Source: Lysinibacillus fusiformis (GTDB taxonomy: Bacteria; Bacillota; Bacilli; Bacillales_A; Planococcaceae). From it: a stretch of 64,000 nucleotides of DNA. Location of the stretch: the NCBI RefSeq assembly GCF_016925635.1, contig NZ_CP070490.1:2734001-2798000 (forward strand), given 5' to 3'. Numbering within the stretch: position 1 is the first letter of the stretch; each line of letters begins with the position of its first letter. The notes under the pieces are model-generated. The model was not told the DNA's origin and did not search any database. It worked only from the letters and a program-made list of their open reading frames with translations. Below are positions 1 to 8,413 of this stretch, in pieces. The position numbers were made by a program, and so were the translations under genes.

Positions 1-2
1 TC

Positions 3-419
3 ATGCAAAACAGAGAAAAAAGTGAAGATGAGGCAATCTCTCTTGTTCTAGATCATGCCACAGAAATTGACGACATTGAATTATTCCAAGGAGACCAATC
101 ACTATTTCGTGCTACAGGCGATGAAGCACAAGATTTTATTGAGAAATATCCATTAAGTCATGTAAGGAAGCTTTCCAAAAAGGAAAGGACTATTTTTGAA
201 GAAAAGCCAGCTTATCATATTGTTTATAAAATGAAGGATAAGCCTATTTATGAGGTGGAAATTTTAAAAGTGGCCATTAGTTCTGAACTCGACGAAGAGT
301 TGCAGCAAATGGTTTTTCCTATAGGTGATGCACAATATTTGATCTATTGGACAAAAGAGAAAAAGGCACTTGAACAATCAATCAATACGCAACGTTTACT
401 TGAACAATACGTACAATAA
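3..419 (+). CDS. Hypothetical protein, possibly 5'-truncated by the window edge
   Basis: I do not recognise this protein. The frame is open from the first in-frame ATG, only two bases into the window, so the true start may lie upstream. The 138 visible residues are acidic and soluble-looking, with no membrane segment, signal peptide or familiar motif. The middle alternates charged and aromatic residues, as in a small alpha/beta domain, and the C-terminus looks helical and Gln/Glu-rich. It ends just before a strong intrinsic terminator, so it is the last gene of its transcription unit. No function is proposed. Confidence 0.6.
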   Translation: MQNREKSEDEAISLVLDHATEIDDIELFQGDQSLFRATGDEAQDFIEKYPLSHVRKLSKKERTIFEEKPAYHIVYKMKDKPIYEVEILKVAISSELDEELQQMVFPIGDAQYLIYWTKEKKALEQSINTQRLLEQYVQ

Positions 420-424
420 TATAG

Positions 425-464
425 GTAGTGATTCAGCAATTCATGCTGGTCACTACTTTTTTAT
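425..464 (+). terminator. Intrinsic terminator
   Basis: GTAGTGA (425-431) pairs with TCACTAC (450-456), extended inward by CAGCA/TGCTG, and is followed by a six-T run. It closes the unit of the first gene. Confidence 0.85.
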
Positions 465-551
465 TCTATTATTAAGAAAAATTGGAAAAATTATTTGATT
501 TCATTCAGAGAGTTAGATTAAACTTTGACATAAAGAAGGGGGCTAGATGTA

Positions 552-1655
552 ATGAAAATCATGTCAACTAACTGTGTAATCGAACGAATACAACCAGAGC
601 ATTTCACAGATATACATATACTCTACTCTAATAAACAAGTTCGAACTTTTCTCGGGGGTGTTCCATCAAACAACTATATAGAAGCATCTTTTAAAGGCAT
701 GCTAGAAGCACCATTCCCTAATACATATTTATATATCACTTTAAAGACGACAGGTGAATTTATAGGTCTTGTCTCGATCGATGAATACCATGATAAGGAT
801 CTATATGAGCTTTCCTATCAATTTTTACCTCAGTTTTGGGGGAGGGGGTTAGCTTTTGAAGTGCTTACACAGGTAATTGAGGAGGGGTTGAATTATCTGA
901 ATATAGCATCTATTGTGGCAGAAACACAAACGGCTAACAAGGCATCTTGTTGCTTACTTGAAAAATTAGGCATGAAGAAAATTCAGACGTTGGAAAGATT
1001 TGGACATGAACAAGCTGTATATGAATTAAGAAAAAATAATGAACGGACAAGACAAATCTTTGCCCTATCAGGCGGAGGATTTTCTCAGCAAAACCCGTCA
1101 ATTATCGACGAATACATTTTACGTCAAGTTCAAATAAATGAACGAGTTAAAATTTGCTTTATTCCCACCGCAAGTAAGGATGCACAAGGGTATATCGAGA
1201 AGTTTTATGCAGCATTCCAACATTGTGAAGCAACGCATATTTTGCAAAAGGATATGCTTGATAAAAATATTCGAGAAAAAGTACTAGCGCAGCATATTAT
1301 CTATGTGGGTGGGGGGAATACAGGTTATCTTCTTGAAAAGTGGCGAGAATATGGTTTTGATGAATTGTTAAAGGAAGCTTATCAAAAAGGGGTTATATTA
1401 GCTGGTATCAGTGCTGGGGCCATGTGTTGGTTTGATAAATGCTATAGTGAAAACACAAATAATGATTTTGAGGAATGGAAGGGCTTGGGAATATTAGCAG
1501 GTACTTATTGTCCTCATTATGATAATCAAGAGAGAAAGTGGGCATTTGATCGCTGGTCAGGAAATCATCCCACATTACCAGCATATACACTCATTGATGC
1601 AGAGTCGCTCCATTTTAGGAATGAAAAATTAGTAGCTAAAATTCAAACCTATTAG
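552..1655 (+). CDS. GNAT acetyltransferase fused to S51 (peptidase E-like) serine peptidase
   Basis: A two-domain fusion of 367 residues. Residues 1-160 form a RimJ/L-type GNAT domain, with acceptor-type features such as the FWGRGLAFEVL segment and NKASCCLLEKLGM. From about residue 163 (RQIFALSGGGFS) it becomes an S51 peptidase like Bacillus YgaJ: YVGGGNT near 250, a GxSAG nucleophile elbow (GISAGAMCW, Ser near 285) and the downstream CPHYD segment near 319 carrying the likely catalytic His. Family S51 enzymes typically cleave Asp-X dipeptides. The GNAT could acetylate an amino group. It heads a four-gene run with two S66 peptidases and another GNAT, suggesting a shared role in inactivating a small peptide or aminoacyl conjugate (inference). 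A GAAGGGGG ribosome site lies upstream. A second ATG three codons in is possible. Confidence 0.85.
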   Translation: MKIMSTNCVIERIQPEHFTDIHILYSNKQVRTFLGGVPSNNYIEASFKGMLEAPFPNTYLYITLKTTGEFIGLVSIDEYHDKDLYELSYQFLPQFWGRGLAFEVLTQVIEEGLNYLNIASIVAETQTANKASCCLLEKLGMKKIQTLERFGHEQAVYELRKNNERTRQIFALSGGGFSQQNPSIIDEYILRQVQINERVKICFIPTASKDAQGYIEKFYAAFQHCEATHILQKDMLDKNIREKVLAQHIIYVGGGNTGYLLEKWREYGFDELLKEAYQKGVILAGISAGAMCWFDKCYSENTNNDFEEWKGLGILAGTYCPHYDNQERKWAFDRWSGNHPTLPAYTLIDAESLHFRNEKLVAKIQTY

Positions 1656-1671
1656 AAGGGACATAGAAAAT

Positions 1672-2637
1672 ATGAGAATACCAGCAAAATTAACATTGGG
1701 TGATGAGATACGTGTTATTGCTCCAAGTAGAAGTGCCCAAATTTTAAAAGTAGAGATGGTTGAACAAACGAAGACCATACTGGAGAGATTAGGGTTTCGC
1801 ATATCGTTTGGTCACCACATTTTTGAGTGTGATTTGCAGCAATCTTCATCCATCATGCATCGTGTTACGGATATACATGAAGCTTTTCGAGATCCACAGG
1901 TGAAAGCAATACTGACGGTGCTTGGTGGATACAACTGTAATGAGGTTTTACCTTATTTAGATTATCAAATGATTGCTGAAAATCCGAAGATACTTTGTGG
2001 GTTTAGTGATATCACGGCCTTAGCTATAGCTATTACTAAAAAATGCAATTTTATCACTTATTCAGGGCCACACTTTTCTAGCTTTCGTATGGCGCAAGCA
2101 CAACAATATCAGCTGTCCTATTTTCAAAAATGTTTAATGGAGAAGAATCCATTTCCCCTAGTAGCATCTAGCGTTTGGAGTGATGATGCATGGTATATAG
2201 ATCAGGACAATCGTCATTTTGAAGCAGCCGGCTGGAAGGTCTATTCGGAAGGGGAAGTGAGTGCGCAGCTTTATGGTGGTAATTTATGCACATTAAATTT
2301 ATTGCAAGGAACAGCTTACATGCCTGATTTATCGAATTGTATTTTATTTTTAGAGGATGATGAGCTTGTGAATCCTGCTATTTTTGCACGTGATCTCACG
2401 TCATTATTGCAAGCAACGACTCCAATTAAAGGATTGGCAATAGGTCGATTTCAACGAGCTTCCGCTATGACAGAAGAACAATTACATTTTATTTTAGACA
2501 AGCATCCACTATTAAAAACTATCCCTGTATTATATGATGTGGATTTTGGTCATACACAGCCGATTTTTACATTCCCTATCGGTGGGAATATCCAAATGAA
2601 TACAAAAGAAATGTGGATTCAGGTGACGAAATTTTAG
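1672..2637 (+). CDS. S66 family serine peptidase (LD-carboxypeptidase/MccF-like)
   Basis: The 321 residues show the S66 fold signatures: an N-terminal segment DEIRVIAPSRS, the nucleophile motif GFSD with Ser near residue 111, a Glu in FLEDDE near 227 and a His in FGHTQP near 294, matching the Ser-Glu-His triad of the family. Family members either trim the terminal D-Ala of muropeptides (LdcA) or hydrolyse the amide bond of processed microcin C-like antibiotics (MccF). It lies 16 bases after the GNAT-S51 fusion and 18 bases before a GNAT gene, in the same direction, so the set is probably one operon. The context with acetyltransferases favours antibiotic detoxification over cell-wall recycling, but this is inference. 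Confidence 0.85.
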   Translation: MRIPAKLTLGDEIRVIAPSRSAQILKVEMVEQTKTILERLGFRISFGHHIFECDLQQSSSIMHRVTDIHEAFRDPQVKAILTVLGGYNCNEVLPYLDYQMIAENPKILCGFSDITALAIAITKKCNFITYSGPHFSSFRMAQAQQYQLSYFQKCLMEKNPFPLVASSVWSDDAWYIDQDNRHFEAAGWKVYSEGEVSAQLYGGNLCTLNLLQGTAYMPDLSNCILFLEDDELVNPAIFARDLTSLLQATTPIKGLAIGRFQRASAMTEEQLHFILDKHPLLKTIPVLYDVDFGHTQPIFTFPIGGNIQMNTKEMWIQVTKF

Positions 2638-2655
2638 AAGGAGAGTGTGCTCAAC

Positions 2656-3168
2656 ATGATTATACGAGAAGCAACCCGACATGACAGTGAACAAATTATA
2701 GCTGTTATGACAAATGCAGAGGCATCGAATTTTATGTTATTTGGACCAGGTGAGCGCAATTTAACACCTAAGCCATTTGGGGAGTATATAGACAAGCTAC
2801 ATCATAGTCAACACTCGGCTTTGTTCGTAGCTGAAATAGATGAACAGGTTGTGGCGTACTTAATTGTACAGGGCAATGAGCCGACAAGAATTACTCACCG
2901 TGCTTATCTTGTCATAGGCATACATAGTGACTATAGGGGAAGAAAGATTGGAACGGCTTTATTTCATCAAGTAGAAAATTGGGCAATGGATAATGGTGTA
3001 CATCGTCTAGAACTAACCGTTATGGAAAATAATGAGTCGGGTGTTGCTTTGTATAAGAAAATGGGCTTTGATATTGAGGGAATGAAGCGGGATTCGCTGT
3101 ATGATGGACAATATATCAATGAATATTACATGTCAAAACTATTGATTGGAAGAGGAACTAGCGTATGA
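2656..3168 (+). CDS. GNAT family N-acetyltransferase
   Basis: A single GNAT domain of 170 residues. The acetyl-CoA pyrophosphate loop is seen as DYRGRKIGTALFHQV around residue 98, followed by HRLELTVMENNESGVALYKKMGF, the usual motif B region. It resembles PhnO/RimI-like small-molecule or protein N-acetyltransferases; the acceptor is unknown. I chose the ATG at 2656, about ten bases after an AAGGAGAG site, over an upstream GTG at 2647 that nearly touches that site. Its stop overlaps the start of the next S66 gene by four bases (ATGA), indicating translational coupling. MccE, which protects against microcin C, is also a GNAT enzyme paired with an S66 peptidase, so the pairing is suggestive. Confidence 0.85.
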   Translation: MIIREATRHDSEQIIAVMTNAEASNFMLFGPGERNLTPKPFGEYIDKLHHSQHSALFVAEIDEQVVAYLIVQGNEPTRITHRAYLVIGIHSDYRGRKIGTALFHQVENWAMDNGVHRLELTVMENNESGVALYKKMGFDIEGMKRDSLYDGQYINEYYMSKLLIGRGTSV

Positions 3169-4148
3169 CTTCAAAAATAAACATCGGCATCTATTCACCA
3201 TCCTCACCAGCAACGGTGACGGCTTTGGAACGTTATGAACGTGCTAAAACGTTTCTGGAGGAGAAACATTTTCAAATCGTGACAGGTTCTCTTACTGGCA
3301 AATCAGATTATTATCGTTCAGGTTCTCCAAAGGAAAGAGCAGAAGAATTGAATGCGTTACTACGCAATCCGAATGTGGATATGATTATGTCTACCATCGG
3401 GGGCACCAATGCCAATAGCATGCTACCTTATATTGATTATGAGGCTTTTCGTCAACACCCAAAAATTGTAGTAGGTTATTCGGATGCAACGGTCATTCTA
3501 CTGGCACTTTATGCAAAGACGGGTATATCAACTTTTTATGGCCCAGCCCTCGTACCTTCCTTTGGCGAGTTTGAACCTTTAGTAAATGATACCTTCAAAT
3601 TTTTTGAGCATTATTTCTTGAAGCCGCAAGCATTACCATATGAAATTCCAATGCCTCCTTATTGGTCAGATGAACCTGTTAATTGGCTAGAGAAGACAGT
3701 CGATAAGCAGCTCAAAAAAAATGAATGGTTAGCGATTCAGCAAGGGGTTGCTGAAGGGAGGTTAATTGGTGGGAATGCTAATGCCATGTATGGTTTTATT
3801 GGTACGCCTTATTTCCCTGAAGTTTTGGAAGGTGACATTTTATTAGTGGAGGACTGCTTAAAAAATGCTGCTGTTGTTGAAAAGAATTTTGCTATGCTGA
3901 AATTGCATGGTGTCATTAACAAAGTTAGTGGGATTATTTTGGGGAAACATGAATGCTATGATGATTTAGGAACGGGGCGACAACCCTACGATATTCTACT
4001 TGAACAGTTGGATGGAATAGAAATTCCTATATTAGCAGAGGTGGATATTTGTCATACACACCCTATGCATCCAATAGCGATAGGCAAACGAGTAAAGCTA
4101 GATGCAACAGCTAAAAAGATATATTGTGTAGAAAAATGGTTGTCATGA
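3165..4148 (+). CDS. S66 family serine peptidase, MccF-like
   Basis: A second S66 peptidase of 327 residues, clearly divergent from the one at 1672. It carries GYSD with the nucleophile Ser near residue 105, LLVEDCLKN with the Glu near 229, and a CHTHPMHPIAIG segment with the triad His near 298. The section after the Glu (VEKNFAMLKLHGVI) and the GKHECYDD segment look more like MccF-type proteins, which cleave the carboxamide link in processed microcin C and related aminoacyl-AMP analogues, than like LdcA. It overlaps the preceding GNAT by four bases and is followed directly by a terminator, so it ends the operon. Confidence 0.85.
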   Translation: MTSKINIGIYSPSSPATVTALERYERAKTFLEEKHFQIVTGSLTGKSDYYRSGSPKERAEELNALLRNPNVDMIMSTIGGTNANSMLPYIDYEAFRQHPKIVVGYSDATVILLALYAKTGISTFYGPALVPSFGEFEPLVNDTFKFFEHYFLKPQALPYEIPMPPYWSDEPVNWLEKTVDKQLKKNEWLAIQQGVAEGRLIGGNANAMYGFIGTPYFPEVLEGDILLVEDCLKNAAVVEKNFAMLKLHGVINKVSGIILGKHECYDDLGTGRQPYDILLEQLDGIEIPILAEVDICHTHPMHPIAIGKRVKLDATAKKIYCVEKWLS

Positions 4149-4149
4149 T

Positions 4150-4180
4150 AAAGCCTTGCATACGGAGCAAGGCTTTGTTT
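4150..4180 (+). terminator. Intrinsic terminator of the peptidase/GNAT operon
   Basis: AAAGCCTTGC (4150-4159) pairs with GCAAGGCTTT (4167-4176), with a short T-rich tail. It separates this operon from the convergent GNAT gene. Confidence 0.85.
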
Positions 4181-4181
4181 G

Positions 4182-4724
4182 CTAGAGGTTCCTATAATCA
4201 TCATCAGTTATAGCGTACATTTTCACATTTTGGTATTGACCCTTAACAAACATACTTTTGCGTAATAACCCTTCAAACTGCATACCTGATTTCTCCATAA
4301 CCTTTTGGGAGCCAATGTTTTCTTCAAAGCATCGTGCTTGGATACGTACTAAATCTAATTCATTAAAACCGAAGTCAATGAGTTTTTTCGTTGCTTCTGT
4401 TGTGAAGCCTTTGTTCCAATAATCCTCAGAAAGCACATAACCGATTTCCGCGTATTTATGAGTGTCATTCATCGTAACAAAATCGATTGTTCCAATAATT
4501 ATTCCTGCATATTCAATACCCCATAACATCAGATTACCTTGCTGATAACCATCAAAAATTAATGCCATAAAAGCTTTTGTATCCTCTAAGCTTGTATGTG
4601 CTTGCCATGTCACATAACGCACGACATTTTCACGGGAAGAGTAGTCATACATTGCTTCTAAATCCTGAGGTGTAATAGGTCTTAATAGTAACCTCTCCGT
4701 TTTCATAATTGGTATATTACTCAT
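4182..4724 (-). CDS. RimJ/RimL-type GNAT acetyltransferase
   Basis: A 180-residue GNAT of the ribosomal-protein-alanine acetyltransferase type. It begins with ERLLLRPITPQDLEAMYDY, has IGYVLSEDYWNKGFTTEA in the acetyl-CoA region, and ends with the typical IGSQKVMEKSGMQFEGLLR motif. Such proteins acetylate N-terminal amines of ribosomal proteins or small molecules; the substrate here cannot be told from sequence. It starts after an AAAGGGGGT ribosome site. It is monocistronic on the minus strand and convergent with the S66 operon. Confidence 0.85.
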   Translation of the reverse strand: MSNIPIMKTERLLLRPITPQDLEAMYDYSSRENVVRYVTWQAHTSLEDTKAFMALIFDGYQQGNLMLWGIEYAGIIIGTIDFVTMNDTHKYAEIGYVLSEDYWNKGFTTEATKKLIDFGFNELDLVRIQARCFEENIGSQKVMEKSGMQFEGLLRKSMFVKGQYQNVKMYAITDDDYRNL

Positions 4725-4753
4725 GATTTACCCCCTTTAACAAATAGTATATA

Positions 4754-4795
4754 AAAAGCCGACCTATTATAATAATGGATTAGGTCGACTTTTGA
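4754..4795 (-). terminator. Intrinsic terminator downstream of the small hydrophilic gene
   Basis: On the minus strand GTCGACCTA pairs with TAGGTCGGC across an AT loop and is followed by a T run. It terminates the 4843-5046 gene just before the GNAT gene. Confidence 0.7.
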
Positions 4796-4842
4796 TGTTT
4801 ATTCATTTTGAAGCACGATAATTTAAAATTCAACTTTTACAT

Positions 4843-5046
4843 TTATCGATAGCGCTTATCTGTTGCGGAAGAATCCTTTGTTTTGGATTTATGTTGTTCA
4901 TCTTTCACTTTTTCATTCAATTCTTCGACAGGTATTGGATCAACTGTTTTCATGTCCTCATGTTTATCAAAAATGCTTTCTTTATCTGTATCCAATACAT
5001 CAGGGTTGTTCGTATTACGTGTTTTCGCCTGTTTTTTATTAGTCAT
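4843..5046 (-). CDS. Small hydrophilic hypothetical protein
   Basis: A 67-residue, highly charged protein rich in Lys, Asp, Glu and Thr, with no hydrophobic stretch, so it is probably disordered and cytosolic. The family is not recognised; similar small, Lys/Asp-rich proteins in spore formers are sometimes sporulation-associated, which is only a suggestion. Support for coding comes from a clean AGAGGTGAT ribosome site eight bases before ATG and from a terminator downstream. Open frames on the opposite strand here lack ribosome sites and are treated as shadows. Confidence 0.6.
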   Translation of the reverse strand: MTNKKQAKTRNTNNPDVLDTDKESIFDKHEDMKTVDPIPVEELNEKVKDEQHKSKTKDSSATDKRYR

Positions 5047-5146
5047 ACACTATCACCTCTTACTATTAACTTTCACTTTTTTACTAGAGTGTAAACATTT
5101 TGGGTGATAGAGGAAACGGCGATGGCTATCATCACAACCATTTTTC

Positions 5147-6409
5147 TTAGGAAGAAATAGTGGTCTTTCCTTGAAGTGCACGTTCTTCCATCGTTACATC
5201 AAACTCTTTTTCAGATTTTGACACTACAACACAAGCTACACCATTACCAATTAAATTTGTTACAGCACGAGCCTCAGACATAAAGCGATCAACACCGATT
5301 AAAAGCGCTATTCCTTCCACTGGTATCATTGGGAAGGCAGCCAAAGTTGCTGCTAATGTGATAAATCCTGAGCCTGTTACGCCTGCTGCACCTTTAGAAG
5401 TAATCATTAAAATTCCGAGTAGTGTAATGATTTGAATCCAAGTTAGTTCCATTCCATATGCTTGTGCAATAAACAAGGCAGCCATTGATAGGTAGATGGA
5501 AGTCCCATCTAGATTAAAGGAGTACCCAGTAGGAACAACTAAACCTACAACCTGCTTAGAGCAACCATAATTTTCAAGCTTTCGCATCATAGATGGTAGA
5601 GCTGATTCAGAAGAGGATGTCCCAATGACTAAGAAAATTTCATCTTTGATGTAAGCGATAAATTTAAAGATGTTGAATTCAAAGAACTTTGCAATGGTAC
5701 CTAAAATAAAGACAACAAATAAAAACATTGTAATATATACGGCAGCCATTAATAGACCTAGATTACCTAAAGATTTTAAACCAAAATTACCAATTGTATA
5801 GGCCATTGCACCAAAAGCCCCGATTGGTGATATTTTCATCACCATACTTACGATCTTGAAGAATATCTCTGCTACTTGCTCAAAGAATGTGATGACTGGT
5901 TTTGCAGGTGCACCGATTGAAGCTGCTGCTAAGCCAAATAAAACAGCAGAGAATAGAACTGGTAATAGTTGCCCAGTTGCCAATGCACCAACTACATTTT
6001 CTGGAATAATACTAGAAATGAATGCACCCAAGCCCTGCTCAGATTCAGCCGCAGCAGTTGTGTATTTCGAAATATCAGCATCAGATGCACCTGAAGTATC
6101 CAAGCCTGTACCAGGACTTACGATTAAAGCAACAGCAATTCCGATTGCTAAGGCAATTGTGGAAACGATTTCGAAGTAAAGTAATGCCTTCCCTCCGATT
6201 TTCCCGACCTTTTTCATATCTCCCATACTGCCAATTCCAATAACTACTGTTAGGAAAATAATTGGGGCAATTAACATTTTAATTAATTTAATGAATAGGT
6301 CTGCTAAGATTTTTAAGCTGGCACCAAACTCAGGGAAAATGGCTCCGACAATTATCCCAAGGATGATAGCCACTATAACCTGAACAGTCAAATTTTTCAG
6401 TAATTTCAT
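5147..6409 (-). CDS. dctP: Dicarboxylate/amino acid:cation symporter (DAACS family)
   Basis: A 420-residue integral membrane symporter. The Ser-rich re-entrant loop motif GTSSSESALPSMM, the FNLDGTSIYLSMA segment and GAAGVTGSGF are diagnostic of the DctA/GltP/GltT family, which imports C4-dicarboxylates or glutamate/aspartate with Na+ or H+. About eight membrane helices and two hairpin loops fit the length. It lies divergent from a two-component system of the DctS/DctR type, as in Bacillus where that system activates the C4-dicarboxylate permease DctP. Succinate, fumarate or malate are therefore the likely substrates. The start follows an AGAGGTAG site. A GltP-like glutamate role cannot be excluded from sequence alone. 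Confidence 0.85.
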   Translation of the reverse strand: MKLLKNLTVQVIVAIILGIIVGAIFPEFGASLKILADLFIKLIKMLIAPIIFLTVVIGIGSMGDMKKVGKIGGKALLYFEIVSTIALAIGIAVALIVSPGTGLDTSGASDADISKYTTAAAESEQGLGAFISSIIPENVVGALATGQLLPVLFSAVLFGLAAASIGAPAKPVITFFEQVAEIFFKIVSMVMKISPIGAFGAMAYTIGNFGLKSLGNLGLLMAAVYITMFLFVVFILGTIAKFFEFNIFKFIAYIKDEIFLVIGTSSSESALPSMMRKLENYGCSKQVVGLVVPTGYSFNLDGTSIYLSMAALFIAQAYGMELTWIQIITLLGILMITSKGAAGVTGSGFITLAATLAAFPMIPVEGIALLIGVDRFMSEARAVTNLIGNGVACVVVSKSEKEFDVTMEERALQGKTTISS

Positions 6410-6811
6410 TTTTTGCTACCTCTTTTCTAAATTTTCTCTTTGATATCGCTTTCAATAGAATCATCATAGCGAATACTTCTTAAAAAAAGAGATTTAGAAA
6501 ATAAGAAACATAACGTTCATTAAGTACATTTACGTATCCTTACATATAAATATAGTAATATCAATAACTATTTCTGTTATGGTACGCTATAGTTAATTAA
6601 TTATTGTTATAATACAAAAACATAGAGTGATAAAAAAGTTCTTTTTAAATTGTCAATTTGTAATATTGTTCATTAAATTCAATATTTTCTGCTACTTATA
6701 TAGACTAAAGGTGTTGTCAAAAGATTTTTTTGCAGATAATCTTAAAAACATATAATCGATATGTATGCCACTGATTATGAGAATGCAAATTTGAAAGGAA
6801 GGAATTTTTTA
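6410..6811. promoter_or_regulatory. Divergent control region between dctP and the DctS/DctR genes
   Basis: About 400 AT-rich bases without a gene. An inverted repeat TAACTAT (6565-6571) / ATAGTTA (6589-6595) stands just upstream of a perfect TATAAT (6608-6613) facing the kinase gene. The repeat is a plausible response-regulator or other operator site. No good -35 box is visible. I saw no riboswitch or catabolite-repressor element. Confidence 0.4.
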
Positions 6812-8413
6812 ATGATGAAAATGCCTGTGAACGGCAAAATACTGTTAGTGACATTTTTAATCATTGCACTCTCCTTTTTACTAGGTGGTATTTTTTTACT
6901 GGGTAACCTATTATCTGAACAGGAAAAAGACTTTGGTCAGCGGGCAATGCTTGTGGCAAGAACTGTATCAAATGTACCAGAGCTTAGTGTACATTTGGAA
7001 AATGACAACATAAAAGAAGCTGCAAAAAATATTAATAAAATTGTAGATGGCATTAGAGTGATTCATAAGGCCGAGTATATTGTTGTGATGAATATGGAAC
7101 GTATTAAACTATCACACCCAGTAAGTAAGGAATTAGGAAAGCGCAGTGAGTCGCAGGATTTAAACGCAGCGTTTAGTGAACATTATTATGTATCGAAGGC
7201 ACGTGGAGAATCCGGTGTTATGATACGCGCTTTCGTGCCAATTATAAATGATAAAAGGGAACAAGTGGGCATTGTAGTAGTTGGCTATTCATTACCAGAT
7301 TTTCTGGAAATGTTACAAAGTTATGAGCGTGAAATTATGATAACGATTGTTATATCGCTGATTTTCAGTATTTTCGGTGCATATACACTCGGACGACATA
7401 TAAAAAAACAAATGTTTGGGCTTGAACCTCATGAAATTGCAAAAATGTATGTGGAAAGAACAGAAACCTTTAATGCTATGCATGAGGGAATAATAGCCGT
7501 TGATAAGGAAATGAATATCACCATTTTTAATGAAAAAGCGGCCGATATTTTAGGGGTTACTAGGGAAATAGAGGACTGTATTGGACAAAAGATTTATGAT
7601 GTTTTGCCTGATACCCGTCTGCCTGAAATTGTTGAAACAGCAACACCTGTTTATGATCAAGAGCTTTACATTAATCATCATAGTATTTTAAGTAATCGTG
7701 TACCCATTATTGTGAATGGAGAGCTAGTCGGAGCAGTTGCTATGTTTAAAGATTTAACAGCTGTGAAAAAGCTTGCGGAGGAAGTAACGGGTGTAAAGGC
7801 CTTTGTTCAAGCATTACGTGTGCAAACCCATGAGCATAAAAATAAGATTCATACGATTGCAGGACTACTGCAATTGGGACATACAAAGCAAGCACTTGAA
7901 TATGTTACAGTGACTACTGAAAATGAAGCCTCATTGACGAAGTTTTTAAATGAACGCTTTCATAATGAAAATATTTCAGGTTTGTTATTAAGTAAAGTAA
8001 GCTATGGCAAAGAGCTGGGGATCGAGGTTGAAATTGATCGAAAAAGTCATTTTAAACGCTTTCCACCTCTATTAGATCATCATGATTTTGTTGTATTATT
8101 CGGCAATTTAATTGAAAATGCTTTTGAGGCTTTAAATGTCCTTTCTAAGGAAGATAAATATGTAGCCATCTCTGTAGACGAGCATGATGGAGTCTTAGCG
8201 ATAGCGGTTTCCGATAATGGGATTGGCATGTCCAAAGAGGTGCAGGATCGTATGTTTGAAAATGGATTTTCGTCAAAGGCTAGTGAAAATCGGGGCATTG
8301 GTTTGCATTTAGTATATGAAATTGTAAGAAAGGGCAATGGAGATATTGAAGTTGTGAGTGAATTTATGAAAGGAACAAGTTTCTTAATTTTATTTGAGTT
8401 AGGAGAAGTATAG
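6812..8413 (+). CDS. dctS: DctS/CitA-family sensor histidine kinase
   Basis: A membrane kinase of the DcuS/CitA/DctS class. It has an N-terminal membrane helix, an extracytoplasmic sensor region of about 130 residues (Cache-like, containing the usual IRVIHKAEYIVVMN and RAFVPI segments), a second helix (ITIVISLIFSIFGAYTLG), a cytoplasmic PAS domain (FNAMHEGIIAVD), a SpoOB-type dimerisation helix with the phospho-acceptor His in THEHKNKIH, then HATPase with N box (NLIENAFEAL), DNGIGM and GIGLHLV. I placed the start at 6812, seven bases after AAAGGAAGGA, rather than the open-frame start at 6761, which has no ribosome site. It abuts the regulator gene with no gap. The likely ligand is a C4-dicarboxylate. 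Confidence 0.85.
   Translation: MMKMPVNGKILLVTFLIIALSFLLGGIFLLGNLLSEQEKDFGQRAMLVARTVSNVPELSVHLENDNIKEAAKNINKIVDGIRVIHKAEYIVVMNMERIKLSHPVSKELGKRSESQDLNAAFSEHYYVSKARGESGVMIRAFVPIINDKREQVGIVVVGYSLPDFLEMLQSYEREIMITIVISLIFSIFGAYTLGRHIKKQMFGLEPHEIAKMYVERTETFNAMHEGIIAVDKEMNITIFNEKAADILGVTREIEDCIGQKIYDVLPDTRLPEIVETATPVYDQELYINHHSILSNRVPIIVNGELVGAVAMFKDLTAVKKLAEEVTGVKAFVQALRVQTHEHKNKIHTIAGLLQLGHTKQALEYVTVTTENEASLTKFLNERFHNENISGLLLSKVSYGKELGIEVEIDRKSHFKRFPPLLDHHDFVVLFGNLIENAFEALNVLSKEDKYVAISVDEHDGVLAIAVSDNGIGMSKEVQDRMFENGFSSKASENRGIGLHLVYEIVRKGNGDIEVVSEFMKGTSFLILFELGEV

Noticed and set aside
4883..5107. Two open frames on the plus strand opposite the small hydrophilic gene
   Set aside because: No ribosome site, Phe/Leu-rich antisense composition, and the minus-strand gene has a proper ribosome site and terminator.
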